A DNA stretch of 48,741 nt from contig JAILDU010000045.1 in the NCBI GenBank assembly GCA_024689005.1, positions 1 through 48,741 of the forward strand, given 5' to 3'. Made by a program: the position numbers and the translations under genes. The stretch is from Paludibacteraceae bacterium. GTDB taxonomy: Bacteria > Bacteroidota > Bacteroidia > Bacteroidales > Paludibacteraceae. The notes beneath the pieces are model-generated. The model searched no databases. It saw nothing but the letters and a program-made list of their open reading frames with translations, and was not told the DNA's origin. Positions 6,656 through 16,126 of the stretch are shown one piece after another. Position 1 is the first letter of the stretch. The number at the start of each line of letters is the position of its first letter.

Positions 6656-8374
6656 GTGGAAAATAAGTGGCACATAAGAGAATTGACGGCTGAGGAACAG
6701 ACGGCAGCCGAGCGACTGAGTGCGGATCTGGAAATCAGTCCGCTGGCCGGTCGTATATTGGCATGCCGCGGACTGAGAACAGCCGCAGAAGCACGTGCGT
6801 ACATACGCCCGTCGTTGGAGAGTCTGCACGACCCGTTCCTGATGCGTGACATGGGAGCAGCTGTGGACAGACTATGCCAAGCTATAGACAACGGAGAACG
6901 CATCATGATCTACGGCGATTATGACGTGGACGGCACCACGGCAGTGGCGCTGATGTACTCGTTTCTCCGCACACAGACCGACCATATCATTTATTACATA
7001 CCGGACCGTTACCGTGAGGGGTACGGCATATCGTACGAAGGTATAGACAAGGCGCAGCAGGAAGGCTGCGGACTGATTATAGCGCTGGACTGTGGCATCA
7101 AGGCCGTGGACAAAGTGGCTTATGCCAAAGAACGCGGCATAGACTGCATCATCTGCGACCACCACACACCGGGAGACGAGATACCCAGAGCCGTGGCAGT
7201 GCTGAATATGAAGAGGAAAGATTGCACCTACCCCTTCAAAGAACTGAGCGGATGCGGTGTGGGATTTAAGTTGGTTCAAGCCTATGCCCAACGCCGAGGT
7301 ATCGCGCCACAAGAGGTATATAAGCTATTACCTCTGCTGGCCATGTCTATAGCAAGCGACATTGTGCCAGTAACCGGAGAGAATCGTGTGCTGGCTTTCT
7401 ATGGCCTGAGAGCACTGAATGCACAACCGTCCGTAGGCATCAAGGCTATCATGCGCGTTGCCGGCATAGAGGGTAAGAATATCACCATCAGCGACCTGGT
7501 ATATAAGATAGGTCCGCGTATCAACGCCGCCGGCAGAATACATACGGGTGCAGCGGCCGTCCACCTGCTGATAACCGACGATGAGGAAGAGGCTCGCAAA
7601 AGTGCCGATGAGATCAATGCCTACAATCAGGATCGGCGCGACTACGACATCCGTACGACCGACGAGGCACTAGCACAACTGGAAGCAGACCCGGAGAACG
7701 GGAAGAAACATTCTACGGTGGTCTTCTCGCCGGATTGGCACAAAGGCGTAGTGGGCATAGCAGCCAGCAGGTTGACCGAGACTTATTATCGTCCCACCAT
7801 AGTGCTCACAGCCGGAGAGAACGATATCATCAGCGGCAGTGCACGCTCGGTAAGCGATTTTGACATATACACTGCGATAGACTCATGCCGAGACCTGCTG
7901 ACCAACTTCGGCGGCCACCGTTTTGCAGCAGGACTGAGCATGCACAAGGATAACCTACCGGAGTTCAAACGCCGCTTTGAAGACTATGTAGCAGCCCATA
8001 TCACACCCGAACAGATGGTGCCGACACTGGACGTAGAAGCAGAGGTACAATTGAGCGACCTGACATGGAAACTATATAAGATACTGCAGTGTTTGGAGCC
8101 GTTCGGTCCGGGCAACGAACGTCCGCTCTTCATGACCCGTGGGCTCATCAACAACCGCAACACTCGAGCAGTGAGCGATGGACGACATCTGCATCTGGAT
8201 GTAACAGACCGGGTAGCAGCAATGGACGGTATAGCCTTCGGACAAGGAGACAAAGCCAATCATATGCAAAACGGCAAGAGTGTAGATATATGCTACTACC
8301 TGGAAGAGAACAGCTATAAAGGTCGCACCAGCCTGCAGATGAATGCACAAGATATTAAGTTAGTCGAAAACTAA
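6656..8374 (+). CDS. recJ: Single-stranded-DNA-specific exonuclease RecJ
   Basis: A 572-residue DHH-family 5'-3' exonuclease acting on single-stranded DNA in recombination and mismatch repair. Metal-binding motifs are present: IYGDYDVDGT (85-94, motif I), ALDCG (about 143-147), and DHH (168-170, in CIICDHHTPGDE). The DHHA1 substrate-binding motif GGHRFAAG lies near residue 420, followed by the OB-type C-terminal domain. The start is GTG at 6656; an in-frame TAA 15 bp upstream excludes a longer protein, and no ATG fits. It is packed with the nitrilase gene before it and tdk after it in the same plus-strand run. Confidence 0.95.
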   Translation: MENKWHIRELTAEEQTAAERLSADLEISPLAGRILACRGLRTAAEARAYIRPSLESLHDPFLMRDMGAAVDRLCQAIDNGERIMIYGDYDVDGTTAVALMYSFLRTQTDHIIYYIPDRYREGYGISYEGIDKAQQEGCGLIIALDCGIKAVDKVAYAKERGIDCIICDHHTPGDEIPRAVAVLNMKRKDCTYPFKELSGCGVGFKLVQAYAQRRGIAPQEVYKLLPLLAMSIASDIVPVTGENRVLAFYGLRALNAQPSVGIKAIMRVAGIEGKNITISDLVYKIGPRINAAGRIHTGAAAVHLLITDDEEEARKSADEINAYNQDRRDYDIRTTDEALAQLEADPENGKKHSTVVFSPDWHKGVVGIAASRLTETYYRPTIVLTAGENDIISGSARSVSDFDIYTAIDSCRDLLTNFGGHRFAAGLSMHKDNLPEFKRRFEDYVAAHITPEQMVPTLDVEAEVQLSDLTWKLYKILQCLEPFGPGNERPLFMTRGLINNRNTRAVSDGRHLHLDVTDRVAAMDGIAFGQGDKANHMQNGKSVDICYYLEENSYKGRTSLQMNAQDIKLVEN

Positions 8375-8403
8375 AAAGCGAAAGACAATAGTAGTTGAGA
8401 GAT

Positions 8404-9000
8404 ATGTTTTCAGAACGAGACACAAAGGGTCCGGCGCAACGACGCGGTTCGATAGAGGTCGTTTGCGGTTCGATGTTCAGCGGTAAGACCGAAGAACTGA
8501 TTCGTCGTATGAAGCGCGCTAAGTTTGCCAAACAGCGCGTGGAGATATTCAAGCCTGCTATAGATGTGCGCTATAGCGAAGAGGATGTGGTCAGCCATGA
8601 CCATAACGTTATCCAGTCAACACCGGTTGACTCAAGCCAAAACATCCTCCTATTGGCGGATGATATAGATGTGGTAGGAATAGACGAAGCACAGTTCTTC
8701 GACATGGGCATAGTAGATGTGTGCCAACAATTGGCTACACGCGGTATACGCGTCATCGTAGCCGGACTGGACATGGATTATCGCGGCGTGCCTTTCGGCC
8801 CGATGCCTGCGCTGATGGCTATAGCCGAAGATGTGTATAAGACACATGCCATCTGCGTACAATGCGGAGACCTGGCCTATGTGAGTCATCGTCTGGTACA
8901 GAGCGACAAGCGCGTTCTGCTGGGTGAGACAGAGAGTTATGAACCGCTCTGCCGCGCTTGCTTCCTAAAAGCGATGGCGACAGAAGAAAAAGAAGGATAA
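8404..9000 (+). CDS. tdk: Thymidine kinase
   Basis: A 198-residue type II thymidine kinase that salvages thymidine to dTMP with ATP. It has the P-loop GSMFSGKT (22-29), a Walker B-like IDEAQFF, the lasso-type substrate loop, and the paired-cysteine structural zinc site (CVQC and CRAC near the C-terminus). ATG 8404 is preferred over a TTG 9 bp upstream. It lies 29 bp after recJ, and priA follows almost at once. Length and motifs are normal. Confidence 0.96.
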   Translation: MFSERDTKGPAQRRGSIEVVCGSMFSGKTEELIRRMKRAKFAKQRVEIFKPAIDVRYSEEDVVSHDHNVIQSTPVDSSQNILLLADDIDVVGIDEAQFFDMGIVDVCQQLATRGIRVIVAGLDMDYRGVPFGPMPALMAIAEDVYKTHAICVQCGDLAYVSHRLVQSDKRVLLGETESYEPLCRACFLKAMATEEKEG

Positions 9001-9010
9001 ATAAGCAATC

Positions 9011-11233
9011 ATACGATACGTTGATATCATATTACCTTTAGCCATCCGGGATGCTTATACATACAGCGTTCCGGATGATTTATCCACTCCCGAACCGGGC
9101 GTGCGTGTAGTGGTGCCGCTGATGAACAAAAAAGTGCGCGGTATCGTCCTGCGTGAACATACAGAACCCATCACACCTGCACTCAAAGGTAAAATACGCC
9201 CTATTAAAGAGGTGATAGATGAGCATCCCGTCATCAATCAACCTCAATTGGCATTATGGCAGTGGATGAATAATTACTATATGTGCACCCTTGGAGAAGT
9301 GATGGCTGCTGCATTGCCCGGAGGCATATTGGACGACAGATATAGCGAACTGATGACTCAATATATCAGCCTACCCTCACCTGCGGATAGCGAAGCTGTA
9401 CGCACTGCGTTACAACGTGCGCCAAAGCAACTATTGGTATATGATACTGCCGTACGCATGTGCGGTACAACGGGACGCATTGAACGGCGAGCATTGCTAC
9501 AGGAGAGTTGTCAGGTAGCTGCCGTACTAAATGCACTGATAGAGAAACACATGCTACTGCAGACGCAAGAGGGTATCTCGCGAATCGCTCCGTACAAAGG
9601 CATCATTGAGCCCATACACCAACTGACAGTTGCCCAACAAAAGTGCGCAGACGAGATTAACGAGTATTGGCACAACAAGAAAAACATCGTGCTATTGCAT
9701 GGGGTAACATCCAGTGGAAAGACGGATATTTACATCCACCTGATACAAAAGCAACTGCAGCAGGGCAAGAACGTACTTTACCTGGTTCCGGAGATAGCCT
9801 TGACCACACAGTTGACAAGCCGGCTGCAGCACGTATTCGGTGACCAATTGATGGTTTACCATAGCCGATTGGGAGACGCGGAACGCGCAGAACTATATCA
9901 TGCATCAGCCAAGGCGGAACCACATGTAGTGATAGGAGCACGCAGCGCAGTGTTTCTGCCGATACCTGCTTTAGGATTAGTCATTGTGGACGAGGAGCAT
10001 GAGAGTAGTTATAAACAAGCCGATCCGGCACCACGCTATCACGCCCGCGCAGCAGCCATAGTCTTGGCCCAGGAACACGGAGCACACGTGCTATTGGGCA
10101 CAGCCACACCGGCTATAGAATCGTACTATCTGGCGCAAAAAGGTGTTTACGGACTGGTGAGTCTGAGCGAACGCTACGCAGGCATCGAGTTGCCGGAAAC
10201 AGAACTGATAGATCTAAAGAGGCAATATACACGCCGCGAGATGTACGACCACTTCAGCGACCCGCTGGTGGATGCCATACGGGCAACGCTGGCCGAGAAA
10301 AGGCAAGTAATCCTATTTCAGAACCGCCGCGGATACGCACCGCAGTGGCAATGCACCGTGTGCGGAAAGACCCCGCGGTGCGTACAATGTGATGTACCAT
10401 TGACATTACATATGCGTGCAGGAGAGATGCGATGCCACTACTGCGGATACCGCATGCCTATTCCTGCCAAATGCCCGGAATGCAGCGGAGAGATGAAGAT
10501 GCGAGGATTTGGAACCGAGCGCATAGAAGACGAGATACAAAAACTATTTCCGGAAGCACGCGTACTACGCATGGATCTGGACACGACACGCAATAAATCC
10601 GCGTATCAGGATATCATCAATTCTTTTGCCCGCCACGAATGCGACATACTGGTTGGCACTCAGATGGTAACCAAAGGGTTACATTTTGATGACGTTGGCT
10701 TAGTAGCCGTTCTAAACGCTGACCCATTGCTGAACCAACCGGATTTTCGAGCCTACGAACATGCCTTCCAGATGCTGGAGCAAGTAGCCGGCAGAGCCGG
10801 ACGAAAAGGACATAAAGGAATAGTGTACATACAGACTTTCGATCCGAAGGCAACTGTGCTACAGATGGTAAAGACACATGATTATCAAGCATTATACAGA
10901 CAACAGATAGCTGAGCGGCAACTATTTAATTACCCTCCCTTCTACCGACTAATAACGATAGCAATACGTCACTCCGATTGTCAACGCGTACAATCCACGG
11001 CACACGAACTACAGACACGTCTAAGACAGATATTCGGCATGCGCGCATCAGAGGTAATTATACCAAGCATAGAGCGAATACAGGCATACTACATACGCGA
11101 GATTAATCTTCGCATCGAACGATCGGCCAACATAGAAGAGGCCAAACGCAGGCTCAGAGAAGCCATAGACAATATATTCTCTACTCAAGCAAATAAGAAC
11201 GTCAAAATAATAGTGGATGTAGATCCGCTGTAA
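9011..11233 (+). CDS. priA: Primosomal protein N' (replication restart helicase PriA), non-standard start codon
   Basis: PriA reloads the replicative helicase at stalled forks. The N-terminal 3'-DNA-binding domain begins RYVDIILPL, followed by the Walker A HGVTSSGKTD, the DEEH box (IVDEEHESSYKQ), eight zinc-binding cysteines in paired CxxC motifs (CTVCGKTPRCVQC, CHYCGY, CPEC), and helicase motifs V-VI (VGTQMVTKGLHF, QVAGRAGRKG). The conserved N-terminus extends 5' of the first GTG (9101), but no ATG, GTG or TTG lies in frame between the stop at 9002-9004 and GTG 9101. The only likely initiators are ATC 9008 or ATA 9011, downstream of AGAAGGA (8991-8997). I placed the start at 9011, giving 740 residues. 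The GTG would cut off 30 conserved residues. Confidence 0.93.
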   Translation: MRYVDIILPLAIRDAYTYSVPDDLSTPEPGVRVVVPLMNKKVRGIVLREHTEPITPALKGKIRPIKEVIDEHPVINQPQLALWQWMNNYYMCTLGEVMAAALPGGILDDRYSELMTQYISLPSPADSEAVRTALQRAPKQLLVYDTAVRMCGTTGRIERRALLQESCQVAAVLNALIEKHMLLQTQEGISRIAPYKGIIEPIHQLTVAQQKCADEINEYWHNKKNIVLLHGVTSSGKTDIYIHLIQKQLQQGKNVLYLVPEIALTTQLTSRLQHVFGDQLMVYHSRLGDAERAELYHASAKAEPHVVIGARSAVFLPIPALGLVIVDEEHESSYKQADPAPRYHARAAAIVLAQEHGAHVLLGTATPAIESYYLAQKGVYGLVSLSERYAGIELPETELIDLKRQYTRREMYDHFSDPLVDAIRATLAEKRQVILFQNRRGYAPQWQCTVCGKTPRCVQCDVPLTLHMRAGEMRCHYCGYRMPIPAKCPECSGEMKMRGFGTERIEDEIQKLFPEARVLRMDLDTTRNKSAYQDIINSFARHECDILVGTQMVTKGLHFDDVGLVAVLNADPLLNQPDFRAYEHAFQMLEQVAGRAGRKGHKGIVYIQTFDPKATVLQMVKTHDYQALYRQQIAERQLFNYPPFYRLITIAIRHSDCQRVQSTAHELQTRLRQIFGMRASEVIIPSIERIQAYYIREINLRIERSANIEEAKRRLREAIDNIFSTQANKNVKIIVDVDPL

Positions 11234-11262
11234 GATACATAACGAAAAAGAAATGATTAATT

Positions 11263-12210
11263 ATGATAGAAGAAAGCAAACGCCGTGTGGCGTACATTAA
11301 CGAGATGATAGCAAGCGGCCATGCCGCAGAGTTAGTCAAAGAGGGCGAGGCATATCACATAGACCAATTGCGCCAAATAGCACATGAAATTTGTCAACGT
11401 AGCGGTGTGCGGGTAGTACTAATTGCCGGTCCTTCATCGAGCGGAAAAACCAGCACATCACACAAACTATGTCTGGAATTATTGGCGCAAGGAAAGCAAC
11501 CGGTAGCGTTATCGCTCGACAACTGGTTTGTGAATGGTAACCTCACTCCACGCGATGCCACCGGCAAGAAGGATTATGAGAGCGTCTATGCAGTGGACCT
11601 GGCTCAACTGGAGACTGACCTCAATGCGCTGATTGCAGGTAGGGAGATTGCGCTTCCGACATTCAACTTTACCGAGGAGAAACGTGAATATCTGGGAGAC
11701 ACCCTACGGTTGGACGAAGACAGTATAATGGTATTGGAGGGAATACACGCTCTGAACCCGCTGCTGACAGCCCATATAGAACAAGAATGTAAGTTCAAGA
11801 TCTTCGCATGCCCGATGAGTCCGGTATCGCTGGATGGCGAACGGTGGGTACCAACCTATGTACACCGACTATTACGCCGCATGAGCAGGGACTTGCGTAC
11901 ACGCGGACGCTCTCCGCTCAAGACAATAGCCGGATGGCCGTCTGTGATAGAAGGGGAAGCAGAATGGATAGAACCATTTAGAAAAGAAGCAGATGCACTG
12001 TTTGATACATCAATGACCTATGAATTGTCTGCACTACGTAATACCGTAGAAACAGCCTTGCAAACTGTTCCGGCCACTGCACCGGAATATACAATGGCGG
12101 AACAATTGCTTTTCTTTCTCAGTTTCTTCGAGCCGTTAGAGGCCTCGTATATACCGAGGACCTCTATTTTACGCGAATTTATCGGCGGCTCACAATTCAA
12201 CGTGGGATAA
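11263..12210 (+). CDS. Uridine kinase-like nucleoside kinase (short form)
   Basis: A 315-residue P-loop kinase of the phosphoribulokinase/uridine kinase family. The Walker A is GPSSSGKT (56-63), the substrate segment SLDNWFVNGNLTPRD follows, and a lid region includes MVLEGIHALNP. Close relatives in Bacteroidota are usually about 550 residues, with an extra N-terminal TGS-like half. Here only about 50 residues precede the kinase core, so the protein is kinase domain only. It probably phosphorylates uridine or cytidine in pyrimidine salvage, in keeping with tdk nearby. It lies 29 bp after priA and converges on the M13 peptidase gene, with 16 bp between the two stops. Confidence 0.87.
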   Translation: MIEESKRRVAYINEMIASGHAAELVKEGEAYHIDQLRQIAHEICQRSGVRVVLIAGPSSSGKTSTSHKLCLELLAQGKQPVALSLDNWFVNGNLTPRDATGKKDYESVYAVDLAQLETDLNALIAGREIALPTFNFTEEKREYLGDTLRLDEDSIMVLEGIHALNPLLTAHIEQECKFKIFACPMSPVSLDGERWVPTYVHRLLRRMSRDLRTRGRSPLKTIAGWPSVIEGEAEWIEPFRKEADALFDTSMTYELSALRNTVETALQTVPATAPEYTMAEQLLFFLSFFEPLEASYIPRTSILREFIGGSQFNVG

Positions 12211-12226
12211 GATTCTGATAACTATA

Positions 12227-14242
12227 TTACCAGATGTGAACGCGATTCTCGGGCGCTACGTATAGTGGCGATTCGGGAGTGACGTTCCATGCCTCATACC
12301 ATGCATCTATCTGCGGCAGGGCACCATTGACACGCCAGCGACCGAGCGAGTGAGGATCTGACTTTGTACGTTGGAGTATTTCCTCCGGACGGATGTTGCC
12401 GGCCCACACATTAGAATAAGCCAAGAAGAAGCGCTGAGCAGGGGTAAAACCATCGCGTGTCTGCAAGCGATCAGCCTCTGCCTTGGCAGCCTCGTTGTTA
12501 CAGAAGGCAAGATAAGACACTTGAAGTCCACCGTGATCAGCAATATTCTCTCCAAGAGTGAAGGCGCCATTAGCATGAACACCCGGAGCAACCTCAATGC
12601 GATTGAAGGCGTCTTCCATGACCTTGGTACGCAGATCAAAGGCTATCTTGTCCTCCGGTTTCCACCAGTTTTGCATATTGCCGTCCTTGTCGAACTGGCA
12701 ACCTTGGTCATCAAAGCCGTGAGTCATCTCGTGACCGATAACCACGCCGATTGCACCATAGTTGAAGGCATCGTCCGCACTCATATCGAAGAAAGGATAT
12801 TGGAGAATACCTGCCGGGAAACAAATTTCGTTAGATGACGGATTATAATATGCGTTAACTGTTTGCGGAGTCATATACCATTTGGTCTTATCCACAGGCT
12901 TGCCAAGATAACTTAGACTATAGTCCTGCTCAAACTTAGCAGCACGCTGGATATTAGCATAATAAGTATCTTTGGCATCAATATCCAATTTGGTATAGTC
13001 TCGCCGTGTATCCGGATAACCAATCTTGATAGTCATAGCAAAGAGTTTCTCCAGAGCCTTGTCCTTGGTCTCGCGCGACATCCAATCGAGATTCTCGATA
13101 CGCTGTCCCAATGCCTTTTGGAGGTTGTGAACAAGCGCAAGCATACGCTCTTTATTCTCCTCCGGGAAATACTTTTTAACATACATCTGTCCCACAGCCT
13201 CACCAAGTGTACCATTGACGATTCCTACGGCACGTTTCCATAATGGTGAGGGTTCTTCACGTCCGGATAGAATCTGGCCGTAGAAATGGAAATTCTGCAT
13301 GAATATCTCAGTAGTCAAGTAGCTGGCTGCTCCGTCAATAACCTGCCAATAGAAGAGAGTCTTAATATCATCGAGAGACTCTTCGGCCAACAAGCGTCCT
13401 GCTTCCTGCAGATGAGGAATCTGTCCGATAGAAAGGCTGTCGATGTTGACAGAGAAGGCAGCAAAATAAGTTTTCCAATCTATTTGCGGAACAAGCGATT
13501 GCAATTGGTCAATAGACATCTTATTGTAGTTGGTCTGCGGATCACGCAGCTCAACATTGGAATAAGCGGCAGTAGCCAAACGTGTCTCGAGACGAATAAC
13601 TACGTCTGCGCGCGCTTCAGCATTGTCAAATCCAAAGAGTTGGAACATACGGATGATGTGTTTGCGATACTCGTCGCGGATCATACGCGTATGGTCGTCA
13701 TTGTCCAGATAATACTCCTTCTCACCGAGGGCAAATCCTCCTTGATACTCATTGAGAATATTCATAGACGAATTCATAGCATCGGCATCTACATACATAG
13801 CCCACAGACCAAAGTCCATAGCCTTGCCGAGTGCCTCTGAGAGTTGATCACGCGAAGTAATTGCAGCTACCTCGTCAAGAGTACTACGAACGGGTGATAT
13901 ACCTTCTTGGTCACGACGCGCAGTATCCATACTTAGATTGTAGAGGTCGCCTATCTTCTGCGCCACACTACCCTGTTTCTGTTTTTTGGCAGCAATATCC
14001 TGTATCAGCCCGTTGACTTGCTCGAGGTTTTGGAGCCCGAGTTTGTCAAATGAGCCGAAACGGCTGTATTCAGGTGTAAGGGGATTGTTGGCCATCCAGC
14101 CACCACAAGCGTACTGGTAGAAATCATTTTGAGCCACTGCAGTAGTATCGAGATTGGCCAAATCGATACCTGTGGTTTGTTGTTTGGTGCATGCTGTACT
14201 CATAAGCATAATCGCTGCGAGCGATAAAACAATTTTTTTCAT
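12227..14242 (-). CDS. M13-family zinc metallopeptidase (PepO/neprilysin-like) lipoprotein
   Basis: A 671-residue neprilysin-type endopeptidase. The N-terminus has a lipoprotein signal with lipobox STAC (lipidated Cys18), so the enzyme is membrane-anchored facing the periplasm or surface. The zinc motif HEMTH is at 504-508 (VVIGHEMTHGFDDQG), the third zinc ligand is in GENIADHGG (Glu near 564), and the substrate-binding NANGAF-like motif appears as HANGAF. A C-terminal W ends the chain (VHIW), typical of the family. It cleaves short peptides. Transcription is from its own promoter at 14343-14374, directly after the terminator of the surface operon upstream. Confidence 0.95.
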   Translation of the reverse strand: MKKIVLSLAAIMLMSTACTKQQTTGIDLANLDTTAVAQNDFYQYACGGWMANNPLTPEYSRFGSFDKLGLQNLEQVNGLIQDIAAKKQKQGSVAQKIGDLYNLSMDTARRDQEGISPVRSTLDEVAAITSRDQLSEALGKAMDFGLWAMYVDADAMNSSMNILNEYQGGFALGEKEYYLDNDDHTRMIRDEYRKHIIRMFQLFGFDNAEARADVVIRLETRLATAAYSNVELRDPQTNYNKMSIDQLQSLVPQIDWKTYFAAFSVNIDSLSIGQIPHLQEAGRLLAEESLDDIKTLFYWQVIDGAASYLTTEIFMQNFHFYGQILSGREEPSPLWKRAVGIVNGTLGEAVGQMYVKKYFPEENKERMLALVHNLQKALGQRIENLDWMSRETKDKALEKLFAMTIKIGYPDTRRDYTKLDIDAKDTYYANIQRAAKFEQDYSLSYLGKPVDKTKWYMTPQTVNAYYNPSSNEICFPAGILQYPFFDMSADDAFNYGAIGVVIGHEMTHGFDDQGCQFDKDGNMQNWWKPEDKIAFDLRTKVMEDAFNRIEVAPGVHANGAFTLGENIADHGGLQVSYLAFCNNEAAKAEADRLQTRDGFTPAQRFFLAYSNVWAGNIRPEEILQRTKSDPHSLGRWRVNGALPQIDAWYEAWNVTPESPLYVAPENRVHIW

Positions 14243-14342
14243 ACTAATAAAATTTACAAACGCAATCTTACAAAAGGGTTTAATAGCATTAACTCATGTT
14301 ACTTTTTGTCAACAGAAACATGTCAATACACAAAAAATCGCG

Positions 14343-14374
14343 CAAAAATACTACTTTTTTTTTACATACGCAAG
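14343..14374 (-). promoter_or_regulatory. Bacteroidota-type promoter for the M13 peptidase gene
   Basis: Minus strand: -33 CTTG (14371-14374), 20-bp spacer starting CGTATGTA, -7 TATTTTTG (14343-14350) followed by C. The -33 box directly follows the T-run of the upstream terminator (14375-14400), so terminator and promoter are fused end to end. Confidence 0.78.
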
Positions 14375-14400
14375 AAAAAAGCGCCCGAAAGCGCTTTTTT
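14375..14400. terminator. Terminator of the surface operon (bidirectional hairpin)
   Basis: AAAAAAGCGC (14375-14384), a 6-base loop and GCGCTTTTTT (14391-14400) form a perfect hairpin with A/T-runs on both sides. On the minus strand it would end the five-gene operon that finishes at 14442. Confidence 0.8.
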
Positions 14401-14441
14401 CATAGATTATGATTGTTGAGATATTCTTGAATACCCAATAA

Positions 14442-15677
14442 TCATTTCGGCAATACAGTGATACGAACTATACGGTTTAGAGACGTCTTTTCATAGACTT
14501 GTTCACGTGAACCAAGCGGATTGAGGACTATTCGACCAGCATCCACACCATAGTTATTGACAAGTATATCACGTACTTTCTCTGCTCGGCGGCGTGCCAA
14601 GTCATCGTTATACTCCGTAGTGCCTGTAGCGGCATCGCAATAGGCATCCAAACGTAGCGTGGATTCCGGGTAAGCGGCAACAAAAGCTGCCACATTGTAA
14701 TACTGCGTCTCAAAGTCCATCTTAGGCTCATCGCTGCTAATGCTGAACTCAATGAGAGCTATCTGGAAAGGCTGGTCGAATGTCTTCTGCTTAGCAGCGG
14801 TTGCCATAGCTGTACCATTGGACACAGGAGCAGCACGATAGATGATAGTCTCTGTATTGTTATACACATAGACCGTATCGGGCTTGGTATACAGCACATG
14901 CGCATGAGCAGAATGATTATTGACATTGCCGGCAGAAGCATAATAATTATTATTATCCTTGTGCGCACGCTGACCGAACTTATGACCACCTATATTGTAT
15001 GTGGCTCCGATAGTGAAGGCCAGATCCGCTTGCTTAACCGGACCGGCTGCTCGGTTATAGAAATCAGGCAAGAGCGCAGTTGACAATTCTAAGTTTACAT
15101 CCCAATGATCACATATACGGTACTTTCCCATAAGTCCAAAATGACCGGTGAGACAATTGCCGCTCTTGACACCATCTGCCTCAAAGGCATACATATAACC
15201 TAATCCAAGGAACGGAATGACGTCCCACTTCTGCGAAGCAGCCCATCCTCCCTTGAAACAACTCATCAGTGAGAGGGTGAAATCGAGATGCGGATTGAGA
15301 TAGAAGATATTGTACTCTACCGAACCATCAGCCAACATAGAGACCTGAGTCGGATCAAGAACGCGCGCATCGGTGGTGGCAGTAGCACCTTTCCACCACA
15401 TACTCTTGAGTTGCAAACGGAGACCGAAATACGGCATAATCCATTTTCCCAAAGAGAGCGAAGTATTGAGGCGCAAACCATTGGATGCATCAACTGTCTT
15501 GATTTCCGGATTGAAAAGGACATCGCCTCCCAACTGCATATCAAGATACCAGTTATCACCGGCAGCACCTGCACCATTATATACAATTTCTTTCGTTTCA
15601 GTTTCCGTTTGCGCGGAGACAGTGATGCCGAACAGACATGTGAGCAGCAATAATAAAAGTTTCTTTTGCATAATCAT
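14442..15677 (-). CDS. OmpA-family outer membrane protein
   Basis: A 411-residue protein with a Sec signal peptide (KLLLLLLTCLFGITVSAQ), a region of about 210 residues that looks like a small outer-membrane beta barrel (alternating aromatic strands such as GLGYMYAFEADG and LAFTIGATYNIGGHKFG), a linker rich in Asn/His, and a C-terminal OmpA peptidoglycan-binding domain. That domain shows the family residues in LRLDAYCDAATG and NDDLARRRAEKVRDILV. It would tie the outer membrane to the cell wall. Two start codons (15677 and 15671) fit equally. It is the last gene of the operon that starts at 28708. Placed beside a giant secreted adhesin and its lipoprotein, it could be their membrane base; that role is inference. 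Confidence 0.88.
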   Translation of the reverse strand: MIMQKKLLLLLLTCLFGITVSAQTETETKEIVYNGAGAAGDNWYLDMQLGGDVLFNPEIKTVDASNGLRLNTSLSLGKWIMPYFGLRLQLKSMWWKGATATTDARVLDPTQVSMLADGSVEYNIFYLNPHLDFTLSLMSCFKGGWAASQKWDVIPFLGLGYMYAFEADGVKSGNCLTGHFGLMGKYRICDHWDVNLELSTALLPDFYNRAAGPVKQADLAFTIGATYNIGGHKFGQRAHKDNNNYYASAGNVNNHSAHAHVLYTKPDTVYVYNNTETIIYRAAPVSNGTAMATAAKQKTFDQPFQIALIEFSISSDEPKMDFETQYYNVAAFVAAYPESTLRLDAYCDAATGTTEYNDDLARRRAEKVRDILVNNYGVDAGRIVLNPLGSREQVYEKTSLNRIVRITVLPK

Positions 15678-15687
15678 TTGCTGTCTA

Positions 15688-16107
15688 TTAGAGGACTTTG
15701 AAAGTGAATACTAATGGTTCATCCGGTGTACCCAAGATAGCATCCTGCTTAAACGGAAAAACCTCGTCTGCCTGATACTTATATTGCGTTTTGGCGCTCC
15801 AATATTGGAAAGACACATTAACCTTTTCGTCATCCGTGCCCATTATATGGATATAGAATATACCCTGATAGAGTCTACCGACACCACGTACCTCGTTCCC
15901 CACGAGGGCGACCATTTGGTCGTCCTCTGTGAGGTAAAGGTTCATATTGTCAGGCAGTCGAACGGCTGCCGTCATACTAACCGAGTAGTTATTGTTCTCC
16001 GTAAGGACCCAATTAGGATTCTCATACTTGGTAGCAGGGTTCTTCTGCTTGCAAGCCACCATCACTACAGAGATGATGAGAAGGATAACATATAAACTCT
16101 TTTTCAT
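15688..16107 (-). CDS. Small lipoprotein made of a single domain shared with the giant protein upstream
   Basis: A 139-residue lipoprotein: signal MKKSLYVILLIISVVMVAC with lipidated Cys19, then one domain (about 33-136). I start it at ATG 16107 because the signal begins there. The domain aligns with two regions of the 3201-residue neighbour (its residues about 2715-2825 and 3020-3112). All share an acidic start followed by a small-residue strand (here DDQMVALVGNEVRGVG), a central strand pair (GIFYIHIMG), a strand near VNVSFQYW, and an end motif GTPxxPxxxxF (here GTPDEPLVFTF, 126-136). I do not know a named family for it. It lies 19 bp after the giant gene and 10 bp before the OmpA gene. A role as membrane anchor or assembly partner for the giant is inference. 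Confidence 0.8.
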   Translation of the reverse strand: MKKSLYVILLIISVVMVACKQKNPATKYENPNWVLTENNNYSVSMTAAVRLPDNMNLYLTEDDQMVALVGNEVRGVGRLYQGIFYIHIMGTDDEKVNVSFQYWSAKTQYKYQADEVFPFKQDAILGTPDEPLVFTFKVL

Positions 16108-16126
16108 AATCAGATACAATTACGGA

